From Neonectria sp. B-13 (lineage: Eukaryota; Ascomycota; Sordariomycetes; Hypocreales; Nectriaceae): a stretch of DNA of 64,000 nt. The notes under the pieces are model-generated. The model was given only the letters and a program-made list of their open reading frames with translations, had not been told where the DNA came from and made no database searches. Below, one piece after another: positions 1 through 10,944 of this stretch. Positions within the stretch are counted from its first letter, which is position 1. The number at the start of each line of letters is the position of its first letter. The stretch spans positions 372,001-436,000 of the forward strand of contig NOKP01000024.1 of the NCBI GenBank assembly GCA_002682825.1, in the 5' to 3' direction. The translations under genes were made by a program, and so were the position numbers.

Positions 1-467
1 TCACATCACTAGCCTAGCTCGTCTGCTGGCTGCAGGATTCGTTGCGAGATGTGGATTTCCATTCCGTGATGCTCATCGTCAAGCTGGATATGTGGAAACC
101 TGGTTGACAAGGAAGGAATACTGTCTTCAATCAAGGCGATCATCATATCTTCCTCCTATCAAGTGGACTCAAACTTCCGGAGACATCCCTTTTAAGCTCG
201 CGAGGCCTCCAAACATGGTGCTGATCACCGCCGATCGGAGCCGATGCACTCACATGACTCCACTTGGCCCGGCGGGTTGACTTCCCAAATAGGACCTTGC
301 CGCGGATGCATCTCATTAACACCTGCTATTATCATCTTCCGCAAGATGTATATAACTACAGTACAGACAAGTCCGCCGCTGAACCCCGCCTTCTCCTCGG
401 CTACGCTCGCTGAATCTAATACTCGTGCCACTTCGACTACGGTTCAGCCGCAGCAGCGAAAATAGCC
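1..467. other. 5' flanking region of GH3 gene
   Basis: No gene is supported here. Short ORFs occur on both strands but lack splice context or recognisable motifs. A TATA-like string lies near 347-355, about 115 bp upstream of the ATG at 468, so the stretch probably holds the promoter and 5' UTR of the glucosidase gene. Confidence 0.5.
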
Positions 468-3315
468 ATGGGAGTCGCAAAGCTGGCATGGGCCCTGCTC
501 CATGTTGCGGCAATCGGTTCGACGACACCCACGGAGAGGAGGGCCGATGCAACCGGGGAATACAAGGCTCTACCGTATTATCCCGCACCTTTCGGTGGCT
601 GGGTAGACGAATGGACAAGCAGCTACAAAAAGGCCAGGAAGCTCGTGGACTCGATGACACTAGCTGAGAAGACCAACATCACTGCCGGAACTGGCTTGTA
701 TATGGGTATGAGCCCTCCTGAAAACAAACCTATGATCCCTCAGCTAACTAGAACCTAGGGTACGTTTTGCGGTGCCTTGTGTGAAAGCCGCATATTAACA
801 ACCGGCTAGCCCTTGCAACGGAAATACTGGCTCGGCTGATCGAGTTGGCTTTCCTCAACTCTGTCTGAACGATGCTGCCAACGGCATTCGGCAAACCGAC
901 AACGTAACTGTGTTTCCCGACGGAATCACTGCTGGTGCTACCTTTGACAAGAACTTGCTGTATCAACGGGGTGCAGCCATTGGTAAAGAAGCACGTGGGA
1001 AAGGCGTCAACGTATGGCTTGGTCCCTCGGTAGGCCCCCTCGGCCGGAAGCCCAAAGGCGGTCGCAACTGGGAAGGCTTCGGGGCCGACCCCGTGTTGCA
1101 GGCCATTGGAGCTCGCGAAACAATCAAGGGAATCCAAGAGCAGGGAGTTATTGCGACCATCAAGCACCTTATAGGAAATGAGCAGGAGATGTATCGTCGG
1201 CAAACAACAGATGTCGTTTCCCCTGCGTATTCTGCAAATATCGGTAATATTCGCAACTTGTGCTGGTGTTAGTAGCTGCTAATGTAACCTCAGATGATAG
1301 AGCACTCCATGAGCTTTATCTTTGGCCATTCGCTGAGGCTGTCCGGGCCGGGGTCGGCGCTGCAATGACCGCCTACAATCGAGTAAGTTGCCGATAGGCA
1401 TGAAGCCAGCTCATAAAACTCACTGTGTTAGGTAAATGGTACCATGTCTAGTGAACACTCGTACCTTATCAACGGCCTTTTGAAGGATGAGCTTGGCTTT
1501 CAAGGATTTGTTATGACCGACTGGCTCTCACAAATCACTGGCGTCGGATCAGCGCTCGCAGGCATGGACATGAGCATGCCCGGCGATCCGTTGATCCCCC
1601 TTTTCGGGAACTCGTTGTGGATGAGCGAACTAACTCGGGCGACTCTCAATGGATCCGTTCCAATGGACAGGCTCAACGACATGACTACACGCATTGTTGC
1701 ATCCTGGTATCAGCTTGGACAAGATCAGGCCTATCCCCAGGTCAATTTCGACACCAACACAAAGGATGCCATTGGCCCGCTGTATCCTGGAGCTTGGCCA
1801 AACTCCCCCAAAGGAATTGTCAATCAATTTGTCCCGGTTCAGGAGGACCATGACAAAGTTGCGCGCCAAATCGCTCAAGACGCCATCACCATGCTGAAAA
1901 ACAAGGATGAGCTGCTACCGATCTCTGGGGATCGCCCACTGAAAGTCTTTGGTACCGGAGCTCAGGTGAACCCCGACGGACCCAATGCCTGTCCCGACCG
2001 CAGCTGTAACAAGGGCACATTGGGGCAGGGCTGGGGATCTGGTACTGTCGATTATATGTATCTTGACGACCCCATCAGCGCAATCAGGGACGAAGCCGAG
2101 AACGTTACGTTCTACAACACGGACAAATTCCCCTCGGTCCCGGAGCCTACAGAAGACGACATCGCGATCGTATTCATCACGTCGGATTCCGGCGAGAACC
2201 AATACACTGTTGAAGGGAACCATGGTGACCGGGATGCATCGCGCCTGAATGCGTGGCATAATGGGGACGACCTCGTCAAGGCCGCGGCCGGCAGGTACAA
2301 GAACGTCATTGTTGTGGCACACACCGTCGGCCCTCTGGTGCTCGAAGCATGGATCGATCTCCCATCGGTCAAGTCTGTGCTCATTGCCCACTTGCCGGGC
2401 CAGGAAGCCGGCAAGTCTCTTACCAACGTGCTGTTTGGATACGTGTCGCCTAGTGGCCACTTGCCGTATAGCATTACCCATGCTGAGGACGATATGCCAG
2501 CGAGTGTCGTGGATCTCATCGACTCCGGCTTTGTTGATCCGCCGCAGGATACATACTCCGAGGGCCTGTACATCGACTATCGCTGGCTCAACAAAGAGAA
2601 GATTCGTCCTCGTTATGCTTTTGGCCACGGACTCAGCTACACAAGCTTCTCATACACTAACGCGACCCTCGAGAAAGTCACTCAACTCGATAAATACCCC
2701 CCAAAGCGGCCAGCAAAAGAGGGGGTGTTGGACTATTCTCAAGACATTCCTGACTATCAAGAGGCTGTCAAGCCAAAGGGCTTTACGACTATTTGGCGCT
2801 ACCTCTATTCTTGGCTTTCCGAGTCGGACGCAAAAGCTGCAGCTAAGAAAGCAGAGACGTCCAAGTACGACTACCCTGACGGCTACTCGGCCACCCAGAA
2901 GACTGTGTATCCTCGCGGAGGCGGGGCTCAGGGCGGCAACACCGCTCTTTGGGATGAAGCCTACCACCTCTCCGTCATTGTTACCAACACAGGTGCAGAC
3001 TTCGCCGGCAAGGCCTCACTACAGGCGTACGTACAACATCCTGATGGTACTGGCTATGACACACCTATCATCCAGTTACGTGACTTCGAGAAGACGGCAG
3101 AGCTAGCTCCAGGAAAGAGAGAGGAAGTGAAGATATCATTGACAAGGAAAGATATGAGTGTTTGGGATGTCGAAGCGCAGGACTGGGTCATACCGGATGT
3201 CGATGGATCATACAGAATCTGGATAGGAGGAGCGAGTGATGACCTGAGGTTGGTGTGCTATGTGGATGAGTTGAGCTGTGAAGAAGCTGTCAACGGACCT
3301 ATCTCATATGCATAG
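468..3315 (+). CDS. Secreted GH3 beta-glucosidase (first copy)
   Basis: Glycoside hydrolase family 3 enzyme that releases glucose from the non-reducing end of beta-glucosides, probably outside the cell. Proposed exons are 468-705, 759, 810-1243, 1294-1382 and 1432-3315, giving 881 residues. The N-terminus is a signal peptide. The N-terminal TIM-barrel domain carries the KHLIGNEQE segment near residue 220 and the nucleophile Asp in FVMTDW near residue 284. A second domain and a C-terminal fibronectin III-like domain (VTNTG... to the end) follow, the usual order and length for fungal GH3. Introns 3 and 4 are ordinary, with GTAATA and GTAAGT donors. The join between exons 1 and 3 only keeps frame if a single G at 759 is an exon flanked by introns of 53 and 50 nt; it restores a MGPCNGNTG motif aligning with DGPCVGNSG in the paralogue at 38.8 kb. 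If that splicing does not occur, the gene is frameshifted. Confidence 0.85.
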
Positions 3316-4071
3316 TTCATGACGACGAATTTGGTGGAGATGCGTCTGGAACAATACCCTCGTGTCGCTCTCTTTTGATAGGTAGCGTTTCTGCAGTATC
3401 GCCTCCTCTATTTATTCAAATATGGCAGGTTACCTGTGATAAACTCGTCTACTTGTCCTATCCTAGAGTCCCTGCCTAATGGTGAGATATCTTATAGAGT
3501 TCTGTACCAACCCACTGAGATCGGCTCACGTCTTCAAGGCCCCAGCTGTTGGATCCATACATTTAGCAGACACCCTTAGGGTATGCTTCACGTCAAAGCT
3601 ATGACAAAGCCTCGCCTGGAATTGCCCATTTAGTGCTAATCTGATAACAGCGAGCAGTTTAGCCTTGCAAGGCTGAATGCTGTGTTTAGCGGGATACACT
3701 TTCGGGTAAGACCGGGCATAAAAACTGGGAAATTAAAGGGTGCATTTCTGCCAAGGGTGCCTAAAATAAGCCTCAGCAAAGACGTCGGCCTCATTTACTT
3801 GTGGAAAACAGTCGTCACTTGTCAAATTTGATTTCTATCGTCCTGTATCGTCCTGTTACGGGTCACAAACAACTGCACGTCCTTTCCACCACCGTCAAAT
3901 CAAGTCATCACTTCCTGCTCAGCATCGATTGGTAACCCGGACAGTGCGTTGGAGAAGGCAACCAACCGACCACGGGAAAGCTATAGTAGTCCACATCCTC
4001 TCTTATCTTACTCAGCACCCAACGACTATCAACATCTGAAGTGGTTACCGCGCCTCCTCCCTTCAATCGGC
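3316..4071. other. Intergenic region
   Basis: The stretch holds the 3' flank of the GH3 gene and the 5' flank of the HET gene. No coding motif was seen. The open frame from 3949 extends upstream of the chosen ATG at 4072 but starts with TTG and shows no family similarity. Confidence 0.5.
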
Positions 4072-6367
4072 ATGGGTATCACCGCTCAAACCCGGAGATA
4101 CCGCAACGAGGCATGTGACGAGGATTGCAAAACGAGCACAGGGCTACTATGTGCCAAGTGTGACGACATGGTCGCTCGGTCTCGGCTTCTGACCGGATCT
4201 CTCCTGTTCATAGGGTCGAACAACGAGCGCCATACGCACTATTCCCCTCATGATCTTCGGAAATCTAGTCTTGAATGCCCGCTCTGCAACCTTCTCTTAG
4301 GTCTCCAAAATGAATCTGAGGCGCTTGAACAGACATCGAACTCTCCCGGCAGCTCGGAACATGAGTGTCTCGTAGTGGAGATTGGAAAGAAGAAATCGTC
4401 TTCCAAGACGGAGAAACCACCCTCTTCTCTGTTCATGCGGGTTTCGTTTGCAGGCAGGACCTGGCCGCGTAAGCTTTGGGTAACAGAAGGTATGAAACCA
4501 GACACCACTTCATCCCCTTGACAAAGGTTTGCTGATCTTCCGTAAAGAACAGCGTTGGCACGTGTGCGACTCAACAGAAATAACCGAATCGAAAATTAGC
4601 ATGGGGATCGCCAAAAAATGGATATCTGACTGTCGAGAGGGCCACCCAGTCTGCCGAGGGAACTACTCCCCACAGAAGCAAAAGTTCATCCCGACTCGTC
4701 TCCTTGAAGTGGGCGATGTTGACAGCCCGACTGTGCGTCTAGTCGAAACTAAGGGAAGGTCTCAATACGATGCTGCGGAATATGTTGCCTTGAGTCACTG
4801 CTGGGGTGGAAAAGTCCCGGAGAAGAACTTGCGCGTGGATACTCTCTACTCCATGAAGCAATCCATTCTCATTAACGATTTGCCAAAGAATTTCCGGGAT
4901 GCCATCCATGTGGCACGGGCAATCGAGGTGCCCTTCCTTTGGATCGACGCGCTGTGTATCATCCAGGACTCGGTTACAGATTGGGACCGTGAGTCAGTCC
5001 TGATGGGACTTCTATATTCACACGCTGTCTGCATGATCTCGGCAACAGCTTCTCCCGACTGCGACGGAGGGTTTTTCTTTAAGCGGAAGAAGCCTGAGGT
5101 TGCGATTGAATGTGTCTTGGGTAGGTACCGCGAGGATTCCCAGTCTGCATTGATGGTCCGACCGGATGAAGAGGTCCAAAAGGCCATGATGGATAAACTG
5201 TTTGACCGGTACGTCGAGCAAGCACCCCTGACCAAGAGGGGCTGGACCTTTCAAGAACGCGTTCTCGCTCAGCGCATCCTGCACTTCTGTGATGGCTTCG
5301 TGCTTTTCGGATGCAACACGCTTCGCGCCACCGAGCTGCATGAGGACGGCATCAGCCATCCGGTGAAGAAGAACCTTCGCGCCGACGGAACTACGCGACA
5401 CCCTGGCGAAGAAGACAGTCTGCTAAAGCCAAAGTTGGAGCCTAGGACCATCAGAGCGAAGGACTACGGGACATTCATGACAGAAGAATTCACGCCGATA
5501 CCAACAGCGAGTGGGATGATATTGATGCCCAATCCTAGGCCCATTTGGAGGACACCAAACCCGGAGTACAAGAGTCCAGAGGCATACAGGCGTGACCATC
5601 TTCTTTCCGCAGCACTTTCCGGTATGCGCGGCGAGTTCCAGCTCCTCCTCCAGGCTCAAGGAAAAGAGCTCAACCAGATGATGGAGTTTCACAAGAGCTG
5701 GTTCGAGATTGTCGAGCGTTATGCTACTCGGAACCTGACCAAGGAGACGGACAAGATCTTTGCCTTGGTAGGCGTGGCCGACTTTATCAGGAAGAGCTCC
5801 CGTCGAAACTTTGTTGCAGGTCTCTGGGAGCAGTGTCTGGTCATGAACTTGCTCTGGAATGTTAAGCCGGGGAAGAACTCGCGAGCCTCGTTTCCCGCGC
5901 CAACCTGGTCATGGGTGTCAATGACCGGAGGCGTCGAGACACAACTGCGACTGGTCAATCCCGTTGAATCGAAGCGAGGCAAGATAGAAATACGCTCTTT
6001 GATAACCGCTGTACGTGTTAGGACCACTCTTGAGCACAACGGATGGGTCACAAATGCCTCTCTCATTTTGTCAGGTCGCATATGCGACTTCTCCCAAGTT
6101 TCCATGCATGTCATCATGGACTGCCTTGATGTGAAGCCCGAGAGAGATAGCAAAGACGATCGAGTTTATCTGCCCATACTCGAACTACATGGAGTTCACA
6201 CGGCCGAAGGGGTAGGGTCACAGATCCACGGCCTGGTCGTCAAGCGCACGTACTATCACGGCGAGTTTGAACGCATCGGGTACTTTTCAATTTCAGCTGC
6301 AGACATTTCGTCGCATTGCTTCAGGCACATGCACACTCAGCTAGAAAAGAGGATTACTCTTGCATGA
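4072..6367 (+). CDS. HET-domain protein (heterokaryon incompatibility type)
   Basis: Proposed exons are 4072-4489 and 4527-6367, giving 752 residues. The ATG at 4072 is the first in frame. The N-terminal part has Cys pairs (CAKC, CPLC) as in many fungal HET proteins. The HET domain runs from about residue 222 to 370, with YVALSHCWGG, LPKNFRDAI, FLWIDALCIIQD and DW..ES..MG, all family hallmarks. HET domains act in cell death after fusion of unlike hyphae; the partner of this copy is unknown. The long C-terminal region contains PAPTWSW, a common post-HET motif. The intron is only 37 nt with a weak branch point, but it is the one that joins the two frames in phase. No transmembrane segment or signal peptide is seen. 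Confidence 0.85.
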
Positions 6368-7205
6368 TATCAGGATGTGTGTGATTGTGTTGAGTAGCAA
6401 CACCGTACTTTGAGGCCTGGAATGAACCTGTAAGCTATTGTATTTTTAGGGGAGTAGCTGAGCATTTGGTCGCTGTATACTATGGACGACTGTGTAGATA
6501 GCCACGGCATAGTTGTACCCCCACGATCATATTGAAGATGGCCCTCTTTGTGTTCACCTGCACAAAGCGATCCTTGACGCAAATGCTGTTGATGCGGGGA
6601 GTAGGCTTTGTTGGGCCTAGAGCGGAAGAGTCATGGGCCCTGCGTACGTACGGATACAGTAGTGAGGATCATTAGCTAGGCTAGTGCAAGAGAAAACTTC
6701 CTCCGAGAATGATCATCGCGACTTTCTCCATTAGCCTACCCATCTCCATTAGCCTACCCATCTCCGTTAGCCTACTCTTCTTCATCAGCCTACTCTTCTC
6801 CATCAGCCTACGTACCCATCTCCAGCTACCCCGCTGCGAGCCCGGGCGACTTTCCCTTAGTCGACACAAACCCGGACAACGAGTTGGCGTAGGATCACGG
6901 GTGGGCCTCGACGCCAACGAACGACCCCATCAACAGGCCGGGAAACCGTTTTGGTGGGGTCAGCGGCCCGCGTTCCTAATTCCCCGGTGACACAGGGACA
7001 GAAGCCGCGGCTCGGAGGTCACCACGCAAGTATCGAGATGCCACGGCGTGTCTTGCTGCAACGCAACGCGGGACGGAGGTCGAGACTCTTCGGAGCGGTG
7101 AAGGGGGCGTTATATGCCTCCATACTCGCGAAATGATGACTCGGGATGCTTTCTTCTCCCACCCAGAAGGGACGCATAGTGAGGGATATTAAACCCACAG
7201 CCATT
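6368..7205. other. Intergenic region with minisatellite
   Basis: No supported gene. The stretch contains a five-copy 18-bp tandem repeat (listed separately) and the GC-rich 5' flank of the methyltransferase gene. Confidence 0.5.
6725..6814 (+). repeat. 18-bp minisatellite, five copies
   Basis: Five head-to-tail units of 18 bp, consensus TCTCCATTAGCCTACCCA, with a few substitutions per copy (CATTAG/CGTTAG/CATCAG; ACCCA/ACTCT). The ORFs across it on both strands (ISLPIS... and LMEKSR...) are products of the repeat and are not called as genes. Confidence 0.9.
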
Positions 7206-8403
7206 ATGGGCGACACCGCTGCACGGAGTCCCAAATCTCCCAGGAGTCCCACCGACGCCCCGGCAACGGCGACGGCGACGGCGACGGCGACTACCGAAAG
7301 CCGACATGTGGAGACAGCCAGGCCGCAGACGATGCTGGATCCATCGCATTGGGAAGTGAGTATCCTCTTCGTGTCAAAGTGAACAACACAGACTCATACG
7401 GACAATCCAGAACGATGCCGCCGCCGATGACATCCCCGCCGACGACGACAGCGACGCCGACTCTGCCCTAGGCGACGACGCCGCGAGCTCAACCGCGAGC
7501 ATCAGCTCCAGCATCCTCGAGTACCGCGTCATCCACGGACGGACCTACCATGCGGACCGAGGCGACGCGCAGTACTGGGCCGCCAACGACGGCAGGGCCA
7601 ACGAGTCGCTCGACATCATCCACCACGTGTCGACTCTCACCACCGACGGCAAACTATACCTCGCTCCGATAGACAAGACGTCGCTCGGAAAGGTGCTTGA
7701 TGTCGGCACCGGCACCGGCATCTGGGCCATGGACTTTGGCGACGAGTTCCCTGAAGCTGAGGTCATCGGTACCGACCTCTCGCCCATCCAGCCGTCGTGG
7801 GTGCCGCCCAACGTCAAGTTCGAGATCGAGGACTTTACGCTGGACTGGACCTTTGCCGACAACTCGTTCGACTACGTGCACATGCGATACCTCTACGGCA
7901 GCGTGCCCGACTGGTACGACCTCTATCGCAGGGCGTACCAGGTGCTCAAGCCCGGCGGCTGGATCGAGAGCTACGAGGGCGACCCCATGTGCCACAGCGA
8001 CGACGGCTCGCTTAAGGAGGGCAGCGCCATTGCGGAATGGGGCAAGTTCTTCTACGAGGGCGGCAACAAGCTGGGACGCATCTTCACGCCGCTGCCGGAC
8101 AGTCTGCAGGAGAAGGGCATCAAGGAGGCCGGGTTTGTCGACATCCAGTCTAACACGGTCAAGGTGCCCGTGGGCGAATGGCCCAAGGACCCCAAGATGA
8201 AGGAGATTGGGAGGTTCATGCAGCTGGGAGTCGAGACCGACGTCGAAGGTCATGTGTCGTTCATGGCCAATCTTCTTGACGGCTGGACGCAGGAGCAAGT
8301 CATGCTCTATTGTGCTCAACTGCGGCGAGAGCTGAAGGGGAAGAAGTCCCACCCATACTATTACCAGCGAATTGTATGGGCCCAGAAGCCACTGGCTCCT
8401 TGA
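7206..8403 (+). CDS. SAM-dependent methyltransferase, LaeA-like
   Basis: Class I methyltransferase of the large fungal LaeA/TAM-like group. Proposed exons are 7206-7355 and 7411-8403, giving 380 residues; the intron has a GTGAGT donor and CCAG acceptor and is in phase. The N-terminal 110 residues are low-complexity: a threonine-alanine run encoded by an ACGGCG repeat and an Asp/Ala-rich stretch. The SAM-binding motif I is VLDVGTGTGIWA, then the acidic loop VIGTDLSPIQ and the post-motif LKPGGWIE. The C-terminal YYQRIVWAQKP ending is usual for the family. Substrate is unknown: some members regulate secondary metabolism, others methylate small molecules. It is convergent with the Svf1-like gene downstream. 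A 258-codon antisense ORF is a shadow of its GC-rich codons. Confidence 0.88.
7264..7289 (+). repeat. ACGGCG coding microsatellite
   Basis: Four or more tandem ACGGCG units inside exon 1 of the methyltransferase encode an alternating Thr-Ala run. Length variation here would change the disordered N-terminus without shifting frame. Confidence 0.8.
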
Positions 8404-8903
8404 GTCTTCTAGTAGATTACCTTCCATCATTCGATCTTACCTGGGGTACTTTTGCTTCTTGGGTACTCTTCGCCTCAGGTATTCACACAATTGCTCTGAA
8501 CTTTAGAGTACCGCGCCTCTTCGCGCCACTGAGAGTTAATATTAGTAATAATGACAAACGACCAACCAACGTGCTCCAAGATTTAATGCCTCTTAGCAGA
8601 TACACGACATGTGACTACTGATACTGATAGAAAAACAAACAAGTCTGAGAACATCATCAATCGGCCCTCGTGAATTGCTATCTAATTAAAATGGAGTGGA
8701 TGACAATCTAACGACTCGCCTCGACAAGCCATTCAGAAATTATGTAGGATATATCCTTTGCGAGAAAACAACACCAAGAATGAGAAAATTAAAATCCAAC
8801 CCCTCCGTTAAGATGACCTGTAATGCCGCCCTTGCCTGGATGAATTAATGCGAGACGTTCCAACTCTTTGAATTTCCGCAACCCTACTACTCTGTTCATA
8901 CAG
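8404..8903. other. Convergent 3' flanks
   Basis: Shared 3' region between the methyltransferase and the Svf1-like gene. It is AT-richer than the genes and no coding signal was seen; polyadenylation of both genes is expected here. Confidence 0.5.
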
Positions 8904-10243
8904 CTACGAGACGAAGGTAGCCTCGGTGTACACAACGCCCCCCTCGATAATTTCTTCGTCTCCGATCTTTAACTTGAGGTCGAGCTTGGGACGGAACTGG
9001 GATATGGTCAGTCAACAGGATACACATCATGGGTAAGAGGGTTAGCAAACCTGATAGAGATAAGGCTTCGTCCCCGCAGCCCCGGCGATGATTGTCTTGA
9101 TGAAACCCGGAACCTCTGCCATGATGTCGACGCAGTCAGTTCGGTCGCCCAAAGAGCCCTCAATCAGGCCCTCAACTGCCTTCCCGTCCTTGTCAGTTCC
9201 AGACCAGGTGTAGCGAGCTTCAGTAGGCTCAGGCCAGCCGTTGTTAGGGTCCTCCTTGCTAGCCGTGTGGGTAGCTGTGCCGTTGCAGCCTGCCACAACA
9301 ATCCCATCCTCGTTTGCGATACAGCCGACATTAACGACAGTATTTCCGTATGCTGCTGGTGTGGTGAACTCCATCATGACGGCCGAGTAGTTGGGACCAT
9401 GAAAGTTGGCAAAGTTCCATCTCGCGGCAGCATGGTGCGGCTTCATGCCTTGGAGTGCGTGGATGAAAGAAGCGTGGCTGTCCTCAAACTTGACCAACAC
9501 TTCCTCCCCTGTTTTTATAGTACCAGTCGCCTTGCAGCGAGGCCAGAACCTGTGCCGCATGGATCCCCAAGGGTTCTCCGGGTCGGTGCCAAAGTACGTA
9601 CTCCCTGAGGTGCCAGCAAGAAACCCATGGCCGACACGAGTGACCGTGAGGTCAACGATAGCACGCTCATCATTCTTACTCTCTATCCTATAGGATGATC
9701 CATCATCAGACAGCTCCACAAGGCAGTCAATGGCATAGAAGGACGTGAAATCCTCGCTAAGCTCATTATTGCTAAGTTGTGTTGAGGTCCAGAGATGAGA
9801 TTTTGGGTCTGCATCTTTAGCGTCTTTCTTTTCAGGGTAGAAGAGCTTGCAAAGAAACTGGCAAGTGGTCCGGAGGCCACTGTAGGTGAAATCTATAGTC
9901 AGCATGGTCTCTTTGTAACCCAGGGACAAAATAGGGCAAACTCATACCCTACGCTGCTATAGATGACTTCGAAGAATGCGACATGGCCTTCTTTTGTGTA
10001 CGCGTAAAAGATCTGCGTCTCAACACAAGTTGACTCCATCACTGCCCATTTCATGTCCTCGCGCGTAAGTTCAGTGAATGGTGTCTCCTCTGCCTCTAGG
10101 GCTATCGACTTGATGGCTTCAGGACCGTAGACGGGCTCCTGAGTGCCGGCGACATACGCCATCCTATGAATATCAGCCATCTCAGAACGAAATCAAACAG
10201 GTCACAAGAAGCTATCTTACTGTTGTTTGGCCCAGTTGAACAT
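8904..10243 (-). CDS. Svf1-family protein (survival factor 1-like)
   Basis: Minus-strand exons in transcript order: 10243-10221, 10163-9948, 9879-9051, 8996-8904, giving 386 residues, the normal length for fungal Svf1. The 23-nt first exon encodes MFNWAKQQ, the typical Svf1 start; [14 protein letters not shown] follows directly. Other family segments are [55 protein letters not shown] and [22 protein letters not shown], ending [11 protein letters not shown]...EATFVS in the last exon. Yeast Svf1 is linked to oxidative-stress survival and sphingolipid trafficking and has a lipocalin-like fold. The last intron has an unusual GTTTGC donor. Insertions such as [12 protein letters not shown] suggest a diverged paralogue rather than the housekeeping copy (inference). 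It is divergent from the C2H2 regulator, sharing about 700 bp. Confidence 0.88.
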
Positions 10244-10944
10244 AGTGGCCTTACAATAGTAGGGTCCTTTTGCAGGTGCAGTGAAGGGGAAGCGGTCGCA
10301 GGTCAAAGGTAAAATGCTAGTAGTTACCCGAGTGGGAAACGAGGTCAGGATTCTCTACTGTGTGCCACGTTGCATGGATTGAGGGCTGGGTTGTCAAGGA
10401 AGGAGTGGGTTGTTAAGGAGGCTGAGCTTTGCAAACGCAGGAGACAATTTTCTTCCGCGCATCCGGGGACCGGTGAAGTCGGAGCATCCAAGGCTGAAAT
10501 GAGCATGGCCTGATGATCGTCGCCCCCTGCTAGGGTGCGGACGCATTAATAGTCCGGCCCGCCAGACAGGGGTGGATGTCGAAGAGCAGCCCAGAATACG
10601 CAGTACGAATATTAATACAACGGTTGAGATATACTTGGTTATCAGCCCATATATCAGTCGAGTATACCGATGAGCAGATAACTTGGCACCCAGTGATTCA
10701 ATACGAGAGGAAACTCTAATCCAGCCCTACACAAAGATACTGATAGCATGAAACCACTACAGCCTAAATGGGAAACTTCGATAAGAAAAAGTGGGATAGA
10801 GTCACGTGGGATATCTCTCGTGACAGCATCCTCTGTCATCCACATCACGTTAGTTCTCTCGATGTGCTGACCAAGCGTGAACAAGTCATAACCAAAGGCA
10901 TTTCATCCAACTACACAAAATATTGTGGGCAAAACATCCCATCA
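10244..10944. other. Divergent promoter region
   Basis: About 700 bp between the start of the Svf1-like gene (minus) and the C2H2 regulator (plus). No coding motif was recognised. The open frame from 10768 enters the zinc-finger exon in another frame and is not supported. Confidence 0.5.

Noticed and set aside
1915..2628. 237-codon ORF antisense to the first GH3 gene
   Set aside because: Shadow of a conserved GH3 exon; no motif of its own.
7654..8430. 258-codon ORF antisense to the methyltransferase gene
   Set aside because: It mirrors the GC-rich third codon positions of a well-supported gene, is Leu/Val/His-rich, and has no family motif.
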